From: Croceibacterium_A sp044506565
GTDB lineage: Bacteria > Pseudomonadota > Alphaproteobacteria > Sphingomonadales > Sphingomonadaceae
Length of the DNA: 44,835 nt
Assembly (NCBI GenBank): GCA_044506565.1
Contig: JBIQKN010000020.1
Span: 1-44,835 of the forward strand
Direction: 5' to 3'
Below, piece after piece: positions 22,728 to 31,195 of this stretch. The position numbers and the translations under genes are program-made. Under the pieces are notes generated by a model, which saw only the letters and a list, made by a program, of their open reading frames with translations, was not told the DNA's origin and searched no databases. Position 1 is the first letter of the stretch; every line of letters starts with the position of its first letter.

Positions 22728-23567
22728 ATGACCCTCCTGCACCTCCACTTGCTGTCGGACTCGACCGGCGAAACGCTCGAGATGATCGCCAAGGCGGCAC
22801 TCGCGCAGTTCGACGATGCGGAAGTGATCCGTCACTTCTGGCCAATGGTGCGTTCGCTGCACCATCTCGACCGGATCGTCGAGGATCTCGCCGCCAATCC
22901 CGGACTGGTGCTGTACACGCTCGTCAACGACGAAACCCGCCGCCGGCTCGAGGAGCGCTGCCGCGCGCTCGGGCTGCCGCACGTCGCCCCGCTCGACAGC
23001 GTCAATGCGGCACTCGAGGATCGTCTCGGTGTCGAGGCCAAGGCGCGCCCCGGCCGCCAGCACGCGCTCGACGAGGCCTACTTCGCACGCGTCGACGCGA
23101 TCCAGTTCACCATCGCGCACGACGACGGGATCGCCTGGGAGGACTGGGAAGAGGCCGACATCGTGCTCGCCGGCGTCTCGCGCAGCTCGAAGACGCCGAC
23201 CAGCATCTATCTCGCCAATCGCGGTTTCAAGGTAGCGAACATCCCGCTGGTGATGGAAAGCCCGCCCCCGCCGCTGCTGTTCGAGCTCAAGCGGCCGATG
23301 GTCGTCGGCCTGACCACGGCCGCGCGGCGGCTGGTCGAGATTCGCCGCAACCGGCTGCTGTCGCTCAACCAGAAGCCCGAGACCGCCTATGTCGACGAGG
23401 AGCGGGTCGAGCAGGAAGTGGCCTTTGCGAGGCGGTTGTTCGCGGATAACGGTTGGCCGGTGATCGACGTCACGCGCCGCTCGATCGAGGAAACCGCTGC
23501 GGCGGTGATCAAGCTTTACACGGAACGGCAGCAACGGCCGGCCGAGACGGGGACCCAGCCGATATGA
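22728..23567 (+). CDS. ppsR: PEP synthase regulatory kinase/phosphorylase (DUF299)
   Basis: 279 residues from the ATG at 22728; an in-frame ATG at 22710 is less likely because the family begins MTxLHLHLLSDSTGETL. DUF299 proteins phosphorylate with ADP, and dephosphorylate, a threonine of PEP synthase or pyruvate phosphate dikinase. The P-loop-like GVSRSSKTPTSIYLANRG (about residue 150 on) and the late DVTRRSIEETAAAVIKLY are conserved. It is the first gene of a coupled set: its TGA overlaps the maf ATG. This is the RP001-type gene that marks the origin side of hemE in Caulobacter and Rickettsia. Confidence 0.95.
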   Translation: MTLLHLHLLSDSTGETLEMIAKAALAQFDDAEVIRHFWPMVRSLHHLDRIVEDLAANPGLVLYTLVNDETRRRLEERCRALGLPHVAPLDSVNAALEDRLGVEAKARPGRQHALDEAYFARVDAIQFTIAHDDGIAWEDWEEADIVLAGVSRSSKTPTSIYLANRGFKVANIPLVMESPPPPLLFELKRPMVVGLTTAARRLVEIRRNRLLSLNQKPETAYVDEERVEQEVAFARRLFADNGWPVIDVTRRSIEETAAAVIKLYTERQQRPAETGTQPI

Positions 23568-24142
23568 TCGTACTCGCATCCAAGAGCGCTTCGCGGCGGA
23601 CCATGCTCGGCGCGGCCGGAGTCGAGTTCGAGGTGCGCCCTGCGGCGATCGACGAGCGCGCGCTCGAGGCCGAGCTCGGCGACGCCGGGCCGGGTAAAGT
23701 TGCGCTGGCGCTGGCTGAAGCCAAGGCGCTGTCGGTCGACGGCGCCGGCAAGCCGGTGCTGGGCAGCGATTCGGTGGTTTCGGTCGACGGGCGCCGGTTC
23801 GGCAAGCCCGCCAGCCGCGCGCAGGCCGCCGAGCACCTGCGGTTCTTCTCGGGCCGGACGATGGAGCTGCATTCGGCCGCAGCGATCGCCACGGCGGGCA
23901 CGGTCAAGTGGCGCCACGTGGCCCTGGCGCGCCTCAAGGTGCGCGATCTGTCGGATGCGTTCATCGAGAAGTACCTTGTGGCCGAGTGGCCGGAGGTCAG
24001 CCAGTGCGTCGGCGTGTTCCGCATCGAGGCGCTCGGCCCGCAGCTGTTCGAGAGCATCGAGGGCGACATGTTCACGGTGCTCGGCATGCCGCTGCTGCCG
24101 GTGCTCGGCGCGCTGCGCGAGCTGGAGGAGTTACCGGCGTGA
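23564..24142 (+). CDS. maf: Maf-family nucleotide pyrophosphatase
   Basis: 192 residues from the ATG at 23564, overlapping the ppsR stop (ATGA). Signatures are the N-terminal IVLASKSASRRTML, LGSDSVVSVDGRRFGKP with the conserved Asp, and the C-terminal SIEGDMFTVLGMPLLPVLGALREL. Maf proteins hydrolyse non-canonical or modified nucleoside triphosphates, particularly dTTP/UTP-type or modified pyrimidines. The downstream aroE start is inside its stop (GTGA). Cytosolic. Confidence 0.95.
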   Translation: MIVLASKSASRRTMLGAAGVEFEVRPAAIDERALEAELGDAGPGKVALALAEAKALSVDGAGKPVLGSDSVVSVDGRRFGKPASRAQAAEHLRFFSGRTMELHSAAAIATAGTVKWRHVALARLKVRDLSDAFIEKYLVAEWPEVSQCVGVFRIEALGPQLFESIEGDMFTVLGMPLLPVLGALRELEELPA

Positions 24143-24996
24143 GGCCATACGCCGAGGTCATCGGCGATCCGATCGCGCAGTCGAAATCGCCGGCGATCCA
24201 CGGACATTGGCTCGAGAAGCTGGGCATCGCGGCCGACTACTGCGCGCAGCTCGTGCGGGCCGGAGACCTCGCAGACTACTTGAGCCAGCGCCGCGCCGAC
24301 CCCGCCTGGCGCGGCTGCAACGTGACCATGCCGCACAAGCAGGCGGTGATCGCGCATCTCGACCGTCTCGATCCACTGGCGGAGCGGATCGGCGCCGTGA
24401 ACACCATCGTGCGCGAAGGCGACGGCCGGCTGGCCGGCTACAATACCGACGCGGCGGGGTTCCTCGAACCGCTCGCGCGGCGGCTCGGCAAGCGCCACCT
24501 GTTCCGCATGGCGCGCGTCCTCGGCACCGGCGGCGCAGCCCGGGCGATCGTCGCGGCTCTCGCACGGGAGAACGTCGTCATCGTTCTCGCCGGGCGTGAT
24601 TTGGCCAAGGCCCGCGCCCTGCTCGACGAGCTTGACCCGGGGGGCGAGCACCACGCGGTGGACATCGCCCATTTTGCCGAGCCGACCGATTTCGCATTCG
24701 ACGACCGGGAGGGGTGTTTCGATCTCGTGGTCAACGCCAGTCCGCTTGGCATGGCCGGCCAGCCGCCGCTGGCGTTCGACCTCAGTCATGCACCGCCAGG
24801 GAGCGTAGTCTACGACATCGTCACCCATCCGGTCGACACGCCGCTGCTGCAGGCCGCGCGGGCCGCAGGGTTCGAGACGGTCGACGGACTGGCGATGCTG
24901 ATCGGCCAGGCGGCGGTCGCCTTCGGGAAGTTCTTCGGCCGCCCACCGCCGCGCGAGGAGGGCGACCGCGAGCTGCGCGTGCGGCTTGGCGGATGA
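24139..24996 (+). CDS. aroE: shikimate dehydrogenase (NADP+)
   Basis: 285 residues from a GTG at 24139 that overlaps the maf stop. AroE reduces 3-dehydroshikimate to shikimate in aromatic amino-acid synthesis. The substrate-binding motif IGDPIAQSKSPAIHG, the catalytic Lys67 in NVTMPHKQ and Asp104 in YNTDAAGF are present. The NADP-binding loop VLGTGGAARAIVAAL follows, and the end GLAMLIGQAAVAFGKFFG is typical. ATGA coupling to coaE follows. Confidence 0.97.
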   Translation: MRPYAEVIGDPIAQSKSPAIHGHWLEKLGIAADYCAQLVRAGDLADYLSQRRADPAWRGCNVTMPHKQAVIAHLDRLDPLAERIGAVNTIVREGDGRLAGYNTDAAGFLEPLARRLGKRHLFRMARVLGTGGAARAIVAALARENVVIVLAGRDLAKARALLDELDPGGEHHAVDIAHFAEPTDFAFDDREGCFDLVVNASPLGMAGQPPLAFDLSHAPPGSVVYDIVTHPVDTPLLQAARAAGFETVDGLAMLIGQAAVAFGKFFGRPPPREEGDRELRVRLGG

Positions 24997-25637
24997 GTTC
25001 GTCCGGCCAGCCCTCGCGCAAGCGGCCCTTCGTCCTCGGGCTCACCGGCTCGATCGGCATGGGCAAGTCGGCGGTGGCGGAGATGTTCGGGGCAAGGGGC
25101 GTACCGGTGTTCGACGCCGACGCCGAAGTGCGGCGCATGCAGGGCTCCCGGGGCGAACTGGTCGCGGCGATCGAGCGGGCCTTCCCGAATACGACAGGCG
25201 CCGGGGGTGTCGATCGCGAAGCGCTCGGCACGCGCGTCTTCGGCGACGCCGAGGCGCTCGAACGGCTCGAGGCGATCGTTCACCCGGCGGTACGCGCCGC
25301 GCGTGCCGAGTTCCTGCGGCGGCACGCCGACCGGCCGCTGGTCGTGCTCGACATTCCATTGCTGTTCGAGAAGGGCGGCGTCGAGGAGGTCGACGCGGTC
25401 CTCGTGGTCTCGGCACCGCCCGAGATCCAGCAGGCCCGCGTTCTCGCACGGCCGGGGATGACCGCCGAGCGATTCGCGCAGGTTCAGGCGCTGCAGACGC
25501 CCGACGCCGAGAAGCGCACCCGCGCCGACTATGTCATCGACACCGGCACCCCGCTCGCCGAAACCGACGCCGCCGTCGCACGGCTGGTGGACAAGCTCAC
25601 CGAGGGCGCTTGCCAGTCGCCGGACGCCGACCGATAG
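24993..25637 (+). CDS. coaE: dephospho-CoA kinase
   Basis: 214 residues from the ATG at 24993, overlapping the aroE stop. It phosphorylates dephospho-CoA in the last step of CoA synthesis. The P-loop GLTGSIGMGKS (about 16-26), FDADAEVRRM, the HPAVRAARAEFL segment and DIPLLFEKGGVEEVDAVLVVSAP are all standard. dnaQ begins 9 bases downstream. Cytosolic, normal length. Confidence 0.97.
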   Translation: MSSSGQPSRKRPFVLGLTGSIGMGKSAVAEMFGARGVPVFDADAEVRRMQGSRGELVAAIERAFPNTTGAGGVDREALGTRVFGDAEALERLEAIVHPAVRAARAEFLRRHADRPLVVLDIPLLFEKGGVEEVDAVLVVSAPPEIQQARVLARPGMTAERFAQVQALQTPDAEKRTRADYVIDTGTPLAETDAAVARLVDKLTEGACQSPDADR

Positions 25638-25646
25638 GTTCGGGCG

Positions 25647-26330
25647 ATGCGGGAGATCGTCTTCGACACCGAAACGACCGGGCTCGATCCGGCGAGCGGG
25701 GACCGGCTGGTCGAGATCGGTTGCATCGAGCTGGTGAACCGCGTGCCGACCGGGCGCACCTTCCACGCCTACTTCAACCCCGATCGGCCGATGCCCATAG
25801 AGGCCGAGCGGGTGCATGGTCTCAGCGACGCGTTCCTCGCCGACAAGAAGCGCTTCCAGGAGCACGTGCACGAGCTGCTCGAGTTTATCGCCGATTCGCC
25901 GCTCGTCGCGCACAACGCGCAGTTCGATTTCGGCTTTCTCAACTGCGAGCTCGGAGCCTGCGGTCATCCGCATGTCGAGCTCGAGCGGATGGTCGACACG
26001 CTGGTACTGGCGCGCCGCCGTCATCCGGGCGCCAAGCATTCGCTCGACGCGCTATGCGCGCGCTACGGAATCGACCGCAGCCATCGCGTGAAGCACGGCG
26101 CGTTGCTCGACGCGGAGCTGCTCGCGCAAGTCTATGTCGAGCTGACCGGCGGCCGTCAGATCGGCCTCGCCCTCGCGGCCGAGGTCGGGGCGACGACGAT
26201 CGAGATCGCCACTGTTCGCCCGCGCCGGCGAGAATTTCGCCCGCCGCGACCGCATTCGGCGACCGTCGAGGAACTGGCGCGGCACAAAGCCTTCATCGAA
26301 TCGTTTGACTCACCGCTCTGGGCACGCTGA
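25647..26330 (+). CDS. dnaQ: DNA polymerase III epsilon subunit (3'-5' proofreading exonuclease)
   Basis: 227 residues with the complete DEDDh exonuclease set: Asp7 and Glu9 in FDTETTG, Asp94 in HNAQFDFGF, His150 in RVKHGALLD and Asp155. A flexible C-terminal tail (RPRRREFRPPRPHS) matches the linker by which epsilon contacts the polymerase subunit. It is the proofreading partner of DnaE. It follows coaE in the same order as in Caulobacter and Rickettsia (ppsR-maf-aroE-coaE-dnaQ), supporting the oriC assignment upstream. Confidence 0.96.
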   Translation: MREIVFDTETTGLDPASGDRLVEIGCIELVNRVPTGRTFHAYFNPDRPMPIEAERVHGLSDAFLADKKRFQEHVHELLEFIADSPLVAHNAQFDFGFLNCELGACGHPHVELERMVDTLVLARRRHPGAKHSLDALCARYGIDRSHRVKHGALLDAELLAQVYVELTGGRQIGLALAAEVGATTIEIATVRPRRREFRPPRPHSATVEELARHKAFIESFDSPLWAR

Positions 26331-26384
26331 ATTTCGGGTTCGGCGCCCGGGGTGCGCAAGATACCCGAAGGAGGACCCCCGCCC

Positions 26385-26948
26385 ATGGAAATTCGCGTTT
26401 CCGGCCATCAGATGGAGACCGGCTCCGCCCTCCAGGAACACGCGACCGAGCGGCTCGATGCGATCACCGAGAAATATTTCAGCCGGGCGCTGTCGTCGGC
26501 GGTCACGTTCGGCAAGGCGCCTGCCGGAGCTTTCACCTGCGACATCGTGCTGCACGTCAACCAGGGCCTGATTCTCAAGAGCCATGGACAGGCGCAGGAC
26601 GCTCATCAGGCGTTCGAGCAGGCGGCCGAGCGTGTCGAAAAGCAGCTCAGGCGCTACAAGCGCCGCCTCAAGGACCGCCACGAGCAGGCCGAGCACGCGA
26701 TGCGGCAGGAAGAGGCGGCTTACACGGTCTTCGCTGCCGACGAATCGGACGAGGAGGTGGTCGCCGACGCGCCGCCGATCATCGCCGAGACCCGGACCGA
26801 CATTCCGGTGGTAAGCGTATCCGATGCCGTAATGCTGCTCGATTTGCGGCATACCAACGCGCTGTTCTTCAAAAACGCTGGAACCGGAAGGCATAATATG
26901 GTTTATCGCCGCGCCGACGGGTCGATCGGATGGGTCGAACCTTCTTAG
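26385..26948 (+). CDS. hpf: ribosome hibernation promoting factor, long form
   Basis: 187 residues from the ATG at 26385, preceded at 26368 by AAGGAGGA, a strong ribosome binding site. The N-terminal domain (MEIRVSGHQMETGSALQEHATERLDAITEKYF, then DIVLHVNQGLILKSHGQAQDAHQAFEQA) binds the decoding region, and the C-terminal domain (VSVSDAVMLLDLRHTNALFFKNAGTGRHNMVYRRADGSIGWVEP) dimerises ribosomes into 100S particles. A linker of about 40 acidic residues connects them. Normally induced in stationary phase. ptsN follows, as in many Proteobacteria (the hpf-ptsN pair is classical). Confidence 0.96.
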   Translation: MEIRVSGHQMETGSALQEHATERLDAITEKYFSRALSSAVTFGKAPAGAFTCDIVLHVNQGLILKSHGQAQDAHQAFEQAAERVEKQLRRYKRRLKDRHEQAEHAMRQEEAAYTVFAADESDEEVVADAPPIIAETRTDIPVVSVSDAVMLLDLRHTNALFFKNAGTGRHNMVYRRADGSIGWVEPS

Positions 26949-27081
26949 GCGGGATTTCCCGGGTCGTGGGACGGACCGCCGCTGATGTTATCAACTCCTT
27001 GATGATTCTACCGGCAGGGTGACCCCCGTTGCCCCGCGCCGATGACCAATCACGAGCGAGCAAGACCGAGAAACGAGCACG

Positions 27082-27543
27082 ATGAGTCCCTTGTATTCGA
27101 TCAGGCCGGAATCGGTCGCGATCATCGATGAAGCCGACAAGCCGGAAATCCTCGAGCGGCTAAGCCAGATTTTCGCGCAGAGCTGGAATCTCGATGCCGG
27201 GCAGGTGCTCGAGCAGCTCGAGGAGCGCGAGCGTCTCGGCAGCACGGGTTTCGGCCGCGGGGTAGCGATTCCGCACGCGCGCATCGCCGGGCTCTCGCGC
27301 CCGGTCGCGGCGCTGATCAAGTTGCGCCAGCCGGCCGACTTCGCCGCGGCCGACGGGCTGCCGGTCGACATCGTGTTCGGCCTGCTTTCGCCCGAGAACA
27401 GCGGCGCCACGCATCTCCATGCGCTGGCGGCGATCTCGCGCCTGATGCGCGACGAGCGCGTGCACGACGCGTTGAGCGAAGCGCCCGACGAAGAGGCGAT
27501 CTACGGCCTGCTGACCAACGCGGCAGACCGCTACGCGGCCTGA
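27082..27543 (+). CDS. ptsN: PTS IIA-like nitrogen regulatory protein PtsN
   Basis: 153 residues, the standard EIIA-Ntr size. The phosphorylated residue is His65 in GRGVAIPHARIAG. It is part of the nitrogen phosphotransferase relay (PtsP-NPr-PtsN) and regulates potassium transport or the stress response depending on the host. The rpoN and ptsO genes often linked to it are not in this window. The spacer upstream (26949-27081) shows no clear promoter or hairpin. A thioesterase gene starts 7 bases after the stop, so the two may be co-transcribed. Confidence 0.95.
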   Translation: MSPLYSIRPESVAIIDEADKPEILERLSQIFAQSWNLDAGQVLEQLEERERLGSTGFGRGVAIPHARIAGLSRPVAALIKLRQPADFAAADGLPVDIVFGLLSPENSGATHLHALAAISRLMRDERVHDALSEAPDEEAIYGLLTNAADRYAA

Positions 27544-27550
27544 AATCGCC

Positions 27551-28012
27551 ATGGATGGGGGGCCGAGTGGGGCTTCGGTCCACTATCGCGCGCTCGAGGC
27601 CCTCTATGCCTCGGCCCCCGTCAACGCCCTGTTCGAATCGCGGCTCGAGATCGTCGAGGAAGGCCACGCGCGAATCCGCTTCCTGGTCGACGAACGGTTT
27701 CACCACGCCGCCGGCGCGGCGCACGGCACGATCTACTTCAAGATGCTCGACGATGCGGCGTTCTACGCGGCCAACTCGATGGTCAGCGACCGTTTCCTGC
27801 TGACGACCGCGTTCAACCTTCACTTCACCCGTCCCATCCGCGCCGGCGAAGTCATCGCCGAAGGGCGCTGGATCAGCGGACGCCGGCGCGTGTTCATCGC
27901 CGAATCGCACCTGGTCGATTCCGAAGGGGAGGAAATCGGTCGGGGCACGGGCACTTTCATGCGTTCGCATATCGCGCTGTCCGGCCTCGCCGGATACCGC
28001 GCGCCGGAGTGA
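27551..28012 (+). CDS. PaaI-type hotdog thioesterase
   Basis: 153 residues, single hotdog domain. The active-site-helix region HHAAGAAHGTIYFKMLDDAAFYAANS matches the PaaI/4HBT family, in which this HG motif starts the central helix and an Asp/Asn is catalytic. Downstream strand LTTAFNLHFTRPIRAGEVIAEG is typical. It is likely a cytosolic acyl-CoA thioesterase of unknown specificity. The start is the ATG at 27551; it is 7 bases after ptsN and 4 before the DUF1491 gene. Confidence 0.88.
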   Translation: MDGGPSGASVHYRALEALYASAPVNALFESRLEIVEEGHARIRFLVDERFHHAAGAAHGTIYFKMLDDAAFYAANSMVSDRFLLTTAFNLHFTRPIRAGEVIAEGRWISGRRRVFIAESHLVDSEGEEIGRGTGTFMRSHIALSGLAGYRAPE

Positions 28013-28016
28013 CCCG

Positions 28017-28340
28017 ATGGGCGCGCGCATCCCGGCGCATCTCGAGGTATCCGGGCTGATCCGGGCCGTCGAGGCCGCGGGAGGCTTTGCCACCGTGGTT
28101 GCCAAGGGCGAGCGCGATGCCGGGACTCTGCTGGTGGTTTGCTGCGAAAACGGCGCGAACGCCGCGGCCTACGAACGCATGCCGCAACCGGACGGTAGCC
28201 GTGCCTGGGCGCTGTCGCGCAAGCAAGACATGGAAAATCCTCGAGAATTCTGGGATTATTGCGATCGGCGAAAGCGCCAGGACGACGATCTCTGGATCGT
28301 CGAACTGGATGTCCCGAATGGGGAACGTTTCATCGTTTAG
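28017..28340 (+). CDS. DUF1491 family protein
   Basis: 107 residues, without signal peptide or membrane segment. The sequence RIPAHLEVSGLIRAVEAAGGFATVVAKGERDAGTLLVV and the ending DDDLWIVELDVPNGERFIV match the DUF1491 alphaproteobacterial family, function unknown. The ATG is 4 bases after the thioesterase stop. Confidence 0.86.
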   Translation: MGARIPAHLEVSGLIRAVEAAGGFATVVAKGERDAGTLLVVCCENGANAAAYERMPQPDGSRAWALSRKQDMENPREFWDYCDRRKRQDDDLWIVELDVPNGERFIV

Positions 28341-28353
28341 CGGGAACCCGGGG

Positions 28354-28381
28354 TTGACCTCGCCCGGCCGGCCGCTACAGG
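28354..28381 (+). promoter_or_regulatory. possible promoter upstream of the SleB-type hydrolase
   Basis: TTGACC (28354-28359) and TACAGG (28376-28381) are separated by 16 bases in the 208-base gap before the cell-wall hydrolase gene. The spacer is very GC-rich and the match is modest. Confidence 0.35.
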
Positions 28382-28548
28382 GCGCGTCAACTTTCCAACA
28401 GCGCAGGTGATCGCACGCGGCTCTATCCGGGGCCGACGGGACGCCGCGCAAGACGGGGAGTGGCCGGCAGGCCGCCAGACGGACCGCGCCCTCGGGCAAC
28501 GGTCCCGGGCCTGCGTCGGGGCACTCACCGCCTTGAGTTTCGGGATCA

Positions 28549-29184
28549 ATGACGAAGACGGTCAAGGCCGGGGCGATCGCCGCGGCCGCAACGTGCTGTA
28601 TTACCCTTATGGGCGTCCAGGCGACGGGCGCCCTGGCAGAAACCGGGACGACGAGCGCAGAGATCGCGCCCGCCCCCGCCGAATCCGAAACCGAACCCGA
28701 CCCCTTGCCGCGGTTCTATTCCGCCGAGGTCGTTCAGCAGATTCCCGAGACGCCCGCATCCGATGCCGGTTCGCTTGCCGCGCTGGTCGAGACGATGCCG
28801 GCCGACGCGCCGATGTCGCGCGACCTCATGTGTCTCGCCCAGGCGATCTACTTCGAGGCCCGCGGTGAGCCGCTCGACGGGCAGCTCGCGGTCGGGGCGG
28901 TGATCGTCAACCGGACCAATTCCAAGCACTACCCGGGCGACTATTGCTCGGTGGTCACCCAGCCGGGCCAGTTCTCGTTCGTGCGACGCGGCCGGATCCC
29001 CTCTCCCGACGAAAACTCGCTGGCATGGTCCCGCGCTCAGGCGGTGGCCCAGATCGCCCACCAGGACCTGTGGGACAGTCAGGCCGGCGACGCGCTGTTC
29101 TTCCACGCACGCTACGTCCGTCCGGGTTGGGCGCGCCAGAAGGTCGCCGTCGCGACGATCGACTCGCACATCTTCTATCGGTGA
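28549..29184 (+). CDS. cell-wall hydrolase, SleB/Hydrolase_2 family
   Basis: 211 residues, starting with a signal or anchor (MTKTVKAGAIAAAATCCITLMGVQATGALA). A linker of about 80 acidic and Pro-rich residues precedes the catalytic domain (about 93-211), which contains MCLAQAIYFEARGEPLDGQLAVGAVIVNRTNS with the conserved Glu, then CSVVTQPGQFSFVRRGRIP and LFFHARYVRPGW. In Bacillus the family cleaves cortex peptidoglycan; alphaproteobacterial members are presumed periplasmic peptidoglycan lyases. Convergent with xth. Confidence 0.9.
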   Translation: MTKTVKAGAIAAAATCCITLMGVQATGALAETGTTSAEIAPAPAESETEPDPLPRFYSAEVVQQIPETPASDAGSLAALVETMPADAPMSRDLMCLAQAIYFEARGEPLDGQLAVGAVIVNRTNSKHYPGDYCSVVTQPGQFSFVRRGRIPSPDENSLAWSRAQAVAQIAHQDLWDSQAGDALFFHARYVRPGWARQKVAVATIDSHIFYR

Positions 29185-29200
29185 ACCGGCGCGGTCCCCG

Positions 29201-29971
29201 TCAGGCGAGCTCTACCCAGACGGGAGCGTGGTCGCTGGCCTTTTCGCGACCGCGGTATTCCTTGTCGACGCCCGCGGCGACCAGCCGGTCGGCGCATTCG
29301 GGCGAAAGCAGCAGGTGATCGATGCGGAACCCGTGGTCGCGCGGCCAGGCGCCCGCCTGGTAGTCCCAGAAGGTCCACACCCCGCCGCGCGGGTTGAGCG
29401 TGTCGATCGCGTCGGTCCAGCCGTCGTTGAGGATCCGCCTGTAGGCATCGCGCGAGGCCGGCTGTATCAGCGCGTCGGGCGCCATCGCCTGGACCGACCA
29501 GACGTCCTTGTCCTCGGGGATGACGTTGAAATCGCCGACCACCACGGCCGGAATCTCCAGCGCTAGCAGCTCCGTAAGCCGCGTGCGCAGGCGCGCCATC
29601 CATGCGATCTTGTAATCGAACTTCGGTCCCGGATGCGGATTGCCGTTGGGCAGGTAGAGGTTGACCACCCGGACGCCGTTCACGTCGGCCTCGATGAACC
29701 GGGCCTGCTCGTCCTCGGGATCGCCGGGCAGCCCTCGCCCCGCCTCGACCGCCTCCTCGCCGTCGACGAGGATGGCGACGCCGTTGAAGCCCTTCTGGCC
29801 GTGCCAGATCGCCTTGTAGCCGATCGCCTCGAATTCCGCGGCGGGAAAGCCGTCGTCCTGGCACTTGATTTCCTGCAGGCACGCCACCGTGGGCCGCGTT
29901 TCCTGAAGCCATTCGAGCAGCCGCGGCAGCCGCGCCTTGATGCCGTTGATGTTGAAGCTGGCGATCCGCAC
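29201..29971 (-). CDS. xth: exodeoxyribonuclease III
   Basis: 256 residues from a GTG at 29971 (MRIASFNINGIKARLPRLLEW); an upstream in-frame ATG would add 14 residues and is not conserved. Catalytic elements are LQEIKCQ (metal-binding Glu), NLYLPNGNPHPG, VGDFNVIPEDKDVW and KASDHAPVWVEL with the terminal Asp-His pair. This is an AP endonuclease and 3'-phosphatase of base-excision repair. It starts 11 bases after the stop of erpA on the same strand. Confidence 0.95.
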   Translation of the reverse strand: MRIASFNINGIKARLPRLLEWLQETRPTVACLQEIKCQDDGFPAAEFEAIGYKAIWHGQKGFNGVAILVDGEEAVEAGRGLPGDPEDEQARFIEADVNGVRVVNLYLPNGNPHPGPKFDYKIAWMARLRTRLTELLALEIPAVVVGDFNVIPEDKDVWSVQAMAPDALIQPASRDAYRRILNDGWTDAIDTLNPRGGVWTFWDYQAGAWPRDHGFRIDHLLLSPECADRLVAAGVDKEYRGREKASDHAPVWVELA

Positions 29972-29982
29972 GGGAGCGCAGT

Positions 29983-30312
29983 CTAGATGCCGAAGCTCGA
30001 ACCGCAACCGCAACCGGCCGCCGCCTGCGGATTCTCGACCTTGAACGCCGCGCCGCCTAGCGATTCGACGAAATCCACGGTGCTTCCGGAGACCAGCTCC
30101 AGGCTTACCGGATCGACGACCAGCCGCACTCCGGCGGTCTCGCTGATCGAATCTTCGGGCTCGACCGCTTCGGCGAGGTCGAACCGGTACTGGAAGCCGG
30201 AGCAGCCACCGCCTTCGACCGCCAGCCGCAGGATGGCGGGCTTGCCCTGCTTGCGGGCGATCAGGCCGACGCGTTCCGCGGCGGCAGGGGTCAGGATAAG
30301 CGGCTCGGCCAT
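29983..30312 (-). CDS. erpA: iron-sulfur cluster insertion protein ErpA-like
   Basis: 109 residues with the three conserved A-type carrier cysteines: Cys37 in EGGGCSGFQY and Cys101/Cys103 in GCGCGSSFGI. This family carries Fe-S clusters from the scaffold to apo-proteins. The gene lies between the CBS-domain gene and xth on the minus strand, a usual sphingomonad order, with short spacers. The generic label 'iron-sulfur cluster assembly accessory protein' is also appropriate. Confidence 0.92.
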   Translation of the reverse strand: MAEPLILTPAAAERVGLIARKQGKPAILRLAVEGGGCSGFQYRFDLAEAVEPEDSISETAGVRLVVDPVSLELVSGSTVDFVESLGGAAFKVENPQAAAGCGCGSSFGI

Positions 30313-30343
30313 GCCGGCGATGTAGGAGGCGCGGCGCCCCGGC

Positions 30344-30772
30344 TCAAGCCGAGCGGATGTATTCGCGCATCGCCTCGGCCTCGTGTTCGACGAGATCGAT
30401 GCGATATTTGACCATATCTCCGATCGAGACGAACCCGACGAGGTTCCCTCCGTCGAGCACGGGCAAATGCCGGATCCGCCGGCGGGTCATCAGCTCGAGC
30501 GCCTCGTTGACGCTGGTTTCGGGCCCCACGGTGATGGCCGGGGCGGTCATCACGTCGCCGATCGCCAGCCCGAGCGCTCCGTCGCCGTGCTTCGCCACAC
30601 AGTAGAGCAGGTCCCGCTCCGAGAAAATTCCCGCGACCCTGCCGCGATCGAGCACCGGCAGTGCACCGATGCGCTTGTCGGCCAGACGCTGCGCGGCCTC
30701 GCGCACCGTTTCCTGCGGTGAACAATGGATGATCTGCTGGTCGCGTCCGGCGACGATCCTGGCGATGGTCAT
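30344..30772 (-). CDS. tandem CBS-domain protein
   Basis: 142 residues comprising two CBS motifs: residues about 8-62 (QQIIHCSPQETVREAAQRLADKRIGALPVLD) and about 74-130 (TAPAITVGPETSVNEALELMTRRRIRHLPVLDGGNLVGFVSIGDMVKYR). It has no fused catalytic domain. Such stand-alone pairs bind adenosine nucleotides and act as energy sensors. The partner is unknown here; it begins a minus-strand run with erpA and xth. Confidence 0.9.
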   Translation of the reverse strand: MTIARIVAGRDQQIIHCSPQETVREAAQRLADKRIGALPVLDRGRVAGIFSERDLLYCVAKHGDGALGLAIGDVMTAPAITVGPETSVNEALELMTRRRIRHLPVLDGGNLVGFVSIGDMVKYRIDLVEHEAEAMREYIRSA

Positions 30773-30892
30773 CAGCGACTCTCCTCATGTCGTGACGCCA
30801 TTATGCCACGATTCGCCGATTCTGGCGAATTTGCCGCCGCTCTTGCGCGGCGGGGCGTTGCCGAGACGGGGCGGGATCGCCATGTGGGATCG

Positions 30893-31195
30893 ATGACCCG
30901 CCGCTCCCCACTCGAGGATCCGACGATCGCCGCCCACGCCTGGGCGCGCTACAAGCGGCTGATGGTGTGGATGGCCGGGTTCACCGCGGCGGTGATCGTC
31001 GTCGCCCTGGGCCTGCTGTATCGCGAGTTCGGCGGCACCTCGCTGCACCTCTACATCGCCGCCGCGCTCGGAGTCGGGTTCGCCGTGATGCTGATGGCGG
31101 CGCTGATGGGGCTCGTGTTCCTGTCGAGCGGCACCGGGCACGACGAGTCGATCGACGACGCCGCGCCCAAGGATCAGGCGGACGAGGGTTCCTGA
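30893..31195 (+). CDS. small membrane protein with two transmembrane helices
   Basis: 100 residues. The ATG at 30893 begins MTRRSPLEDPTIAAHAWARYKRLMVWM; no in-frame alternative is better. Two hydrophobic helices are clear: WMAGFTAAVIVVALGLLY and LYIAAALGVGFAVMLMAALMGLVFL. The end is acidic (DESIDDAAPKDQADEGS). This looks like a sphingomonad-specific hypothetical inner-membrane protein. It overlaps the 3' end of the convergent ferredoxin-like gene by about 20 bases. Function unknown. Confidence 0.75.
   Translation: MTRRSPLEDPTIAAHAWARYKRLMVWMAGFTAAVIVVALGLLYREFGGTSLHLYIAAALGVGFAVMLMAALMGLVFLSSGTGHDESIDDAAPKDQADEGS

Noticed and set aside
23910..23925. CCACGTGG in maf as a further parS
   Set aside because: Flanking bases do not match (CGCCACGTGGCC); only the core palindrome is present.
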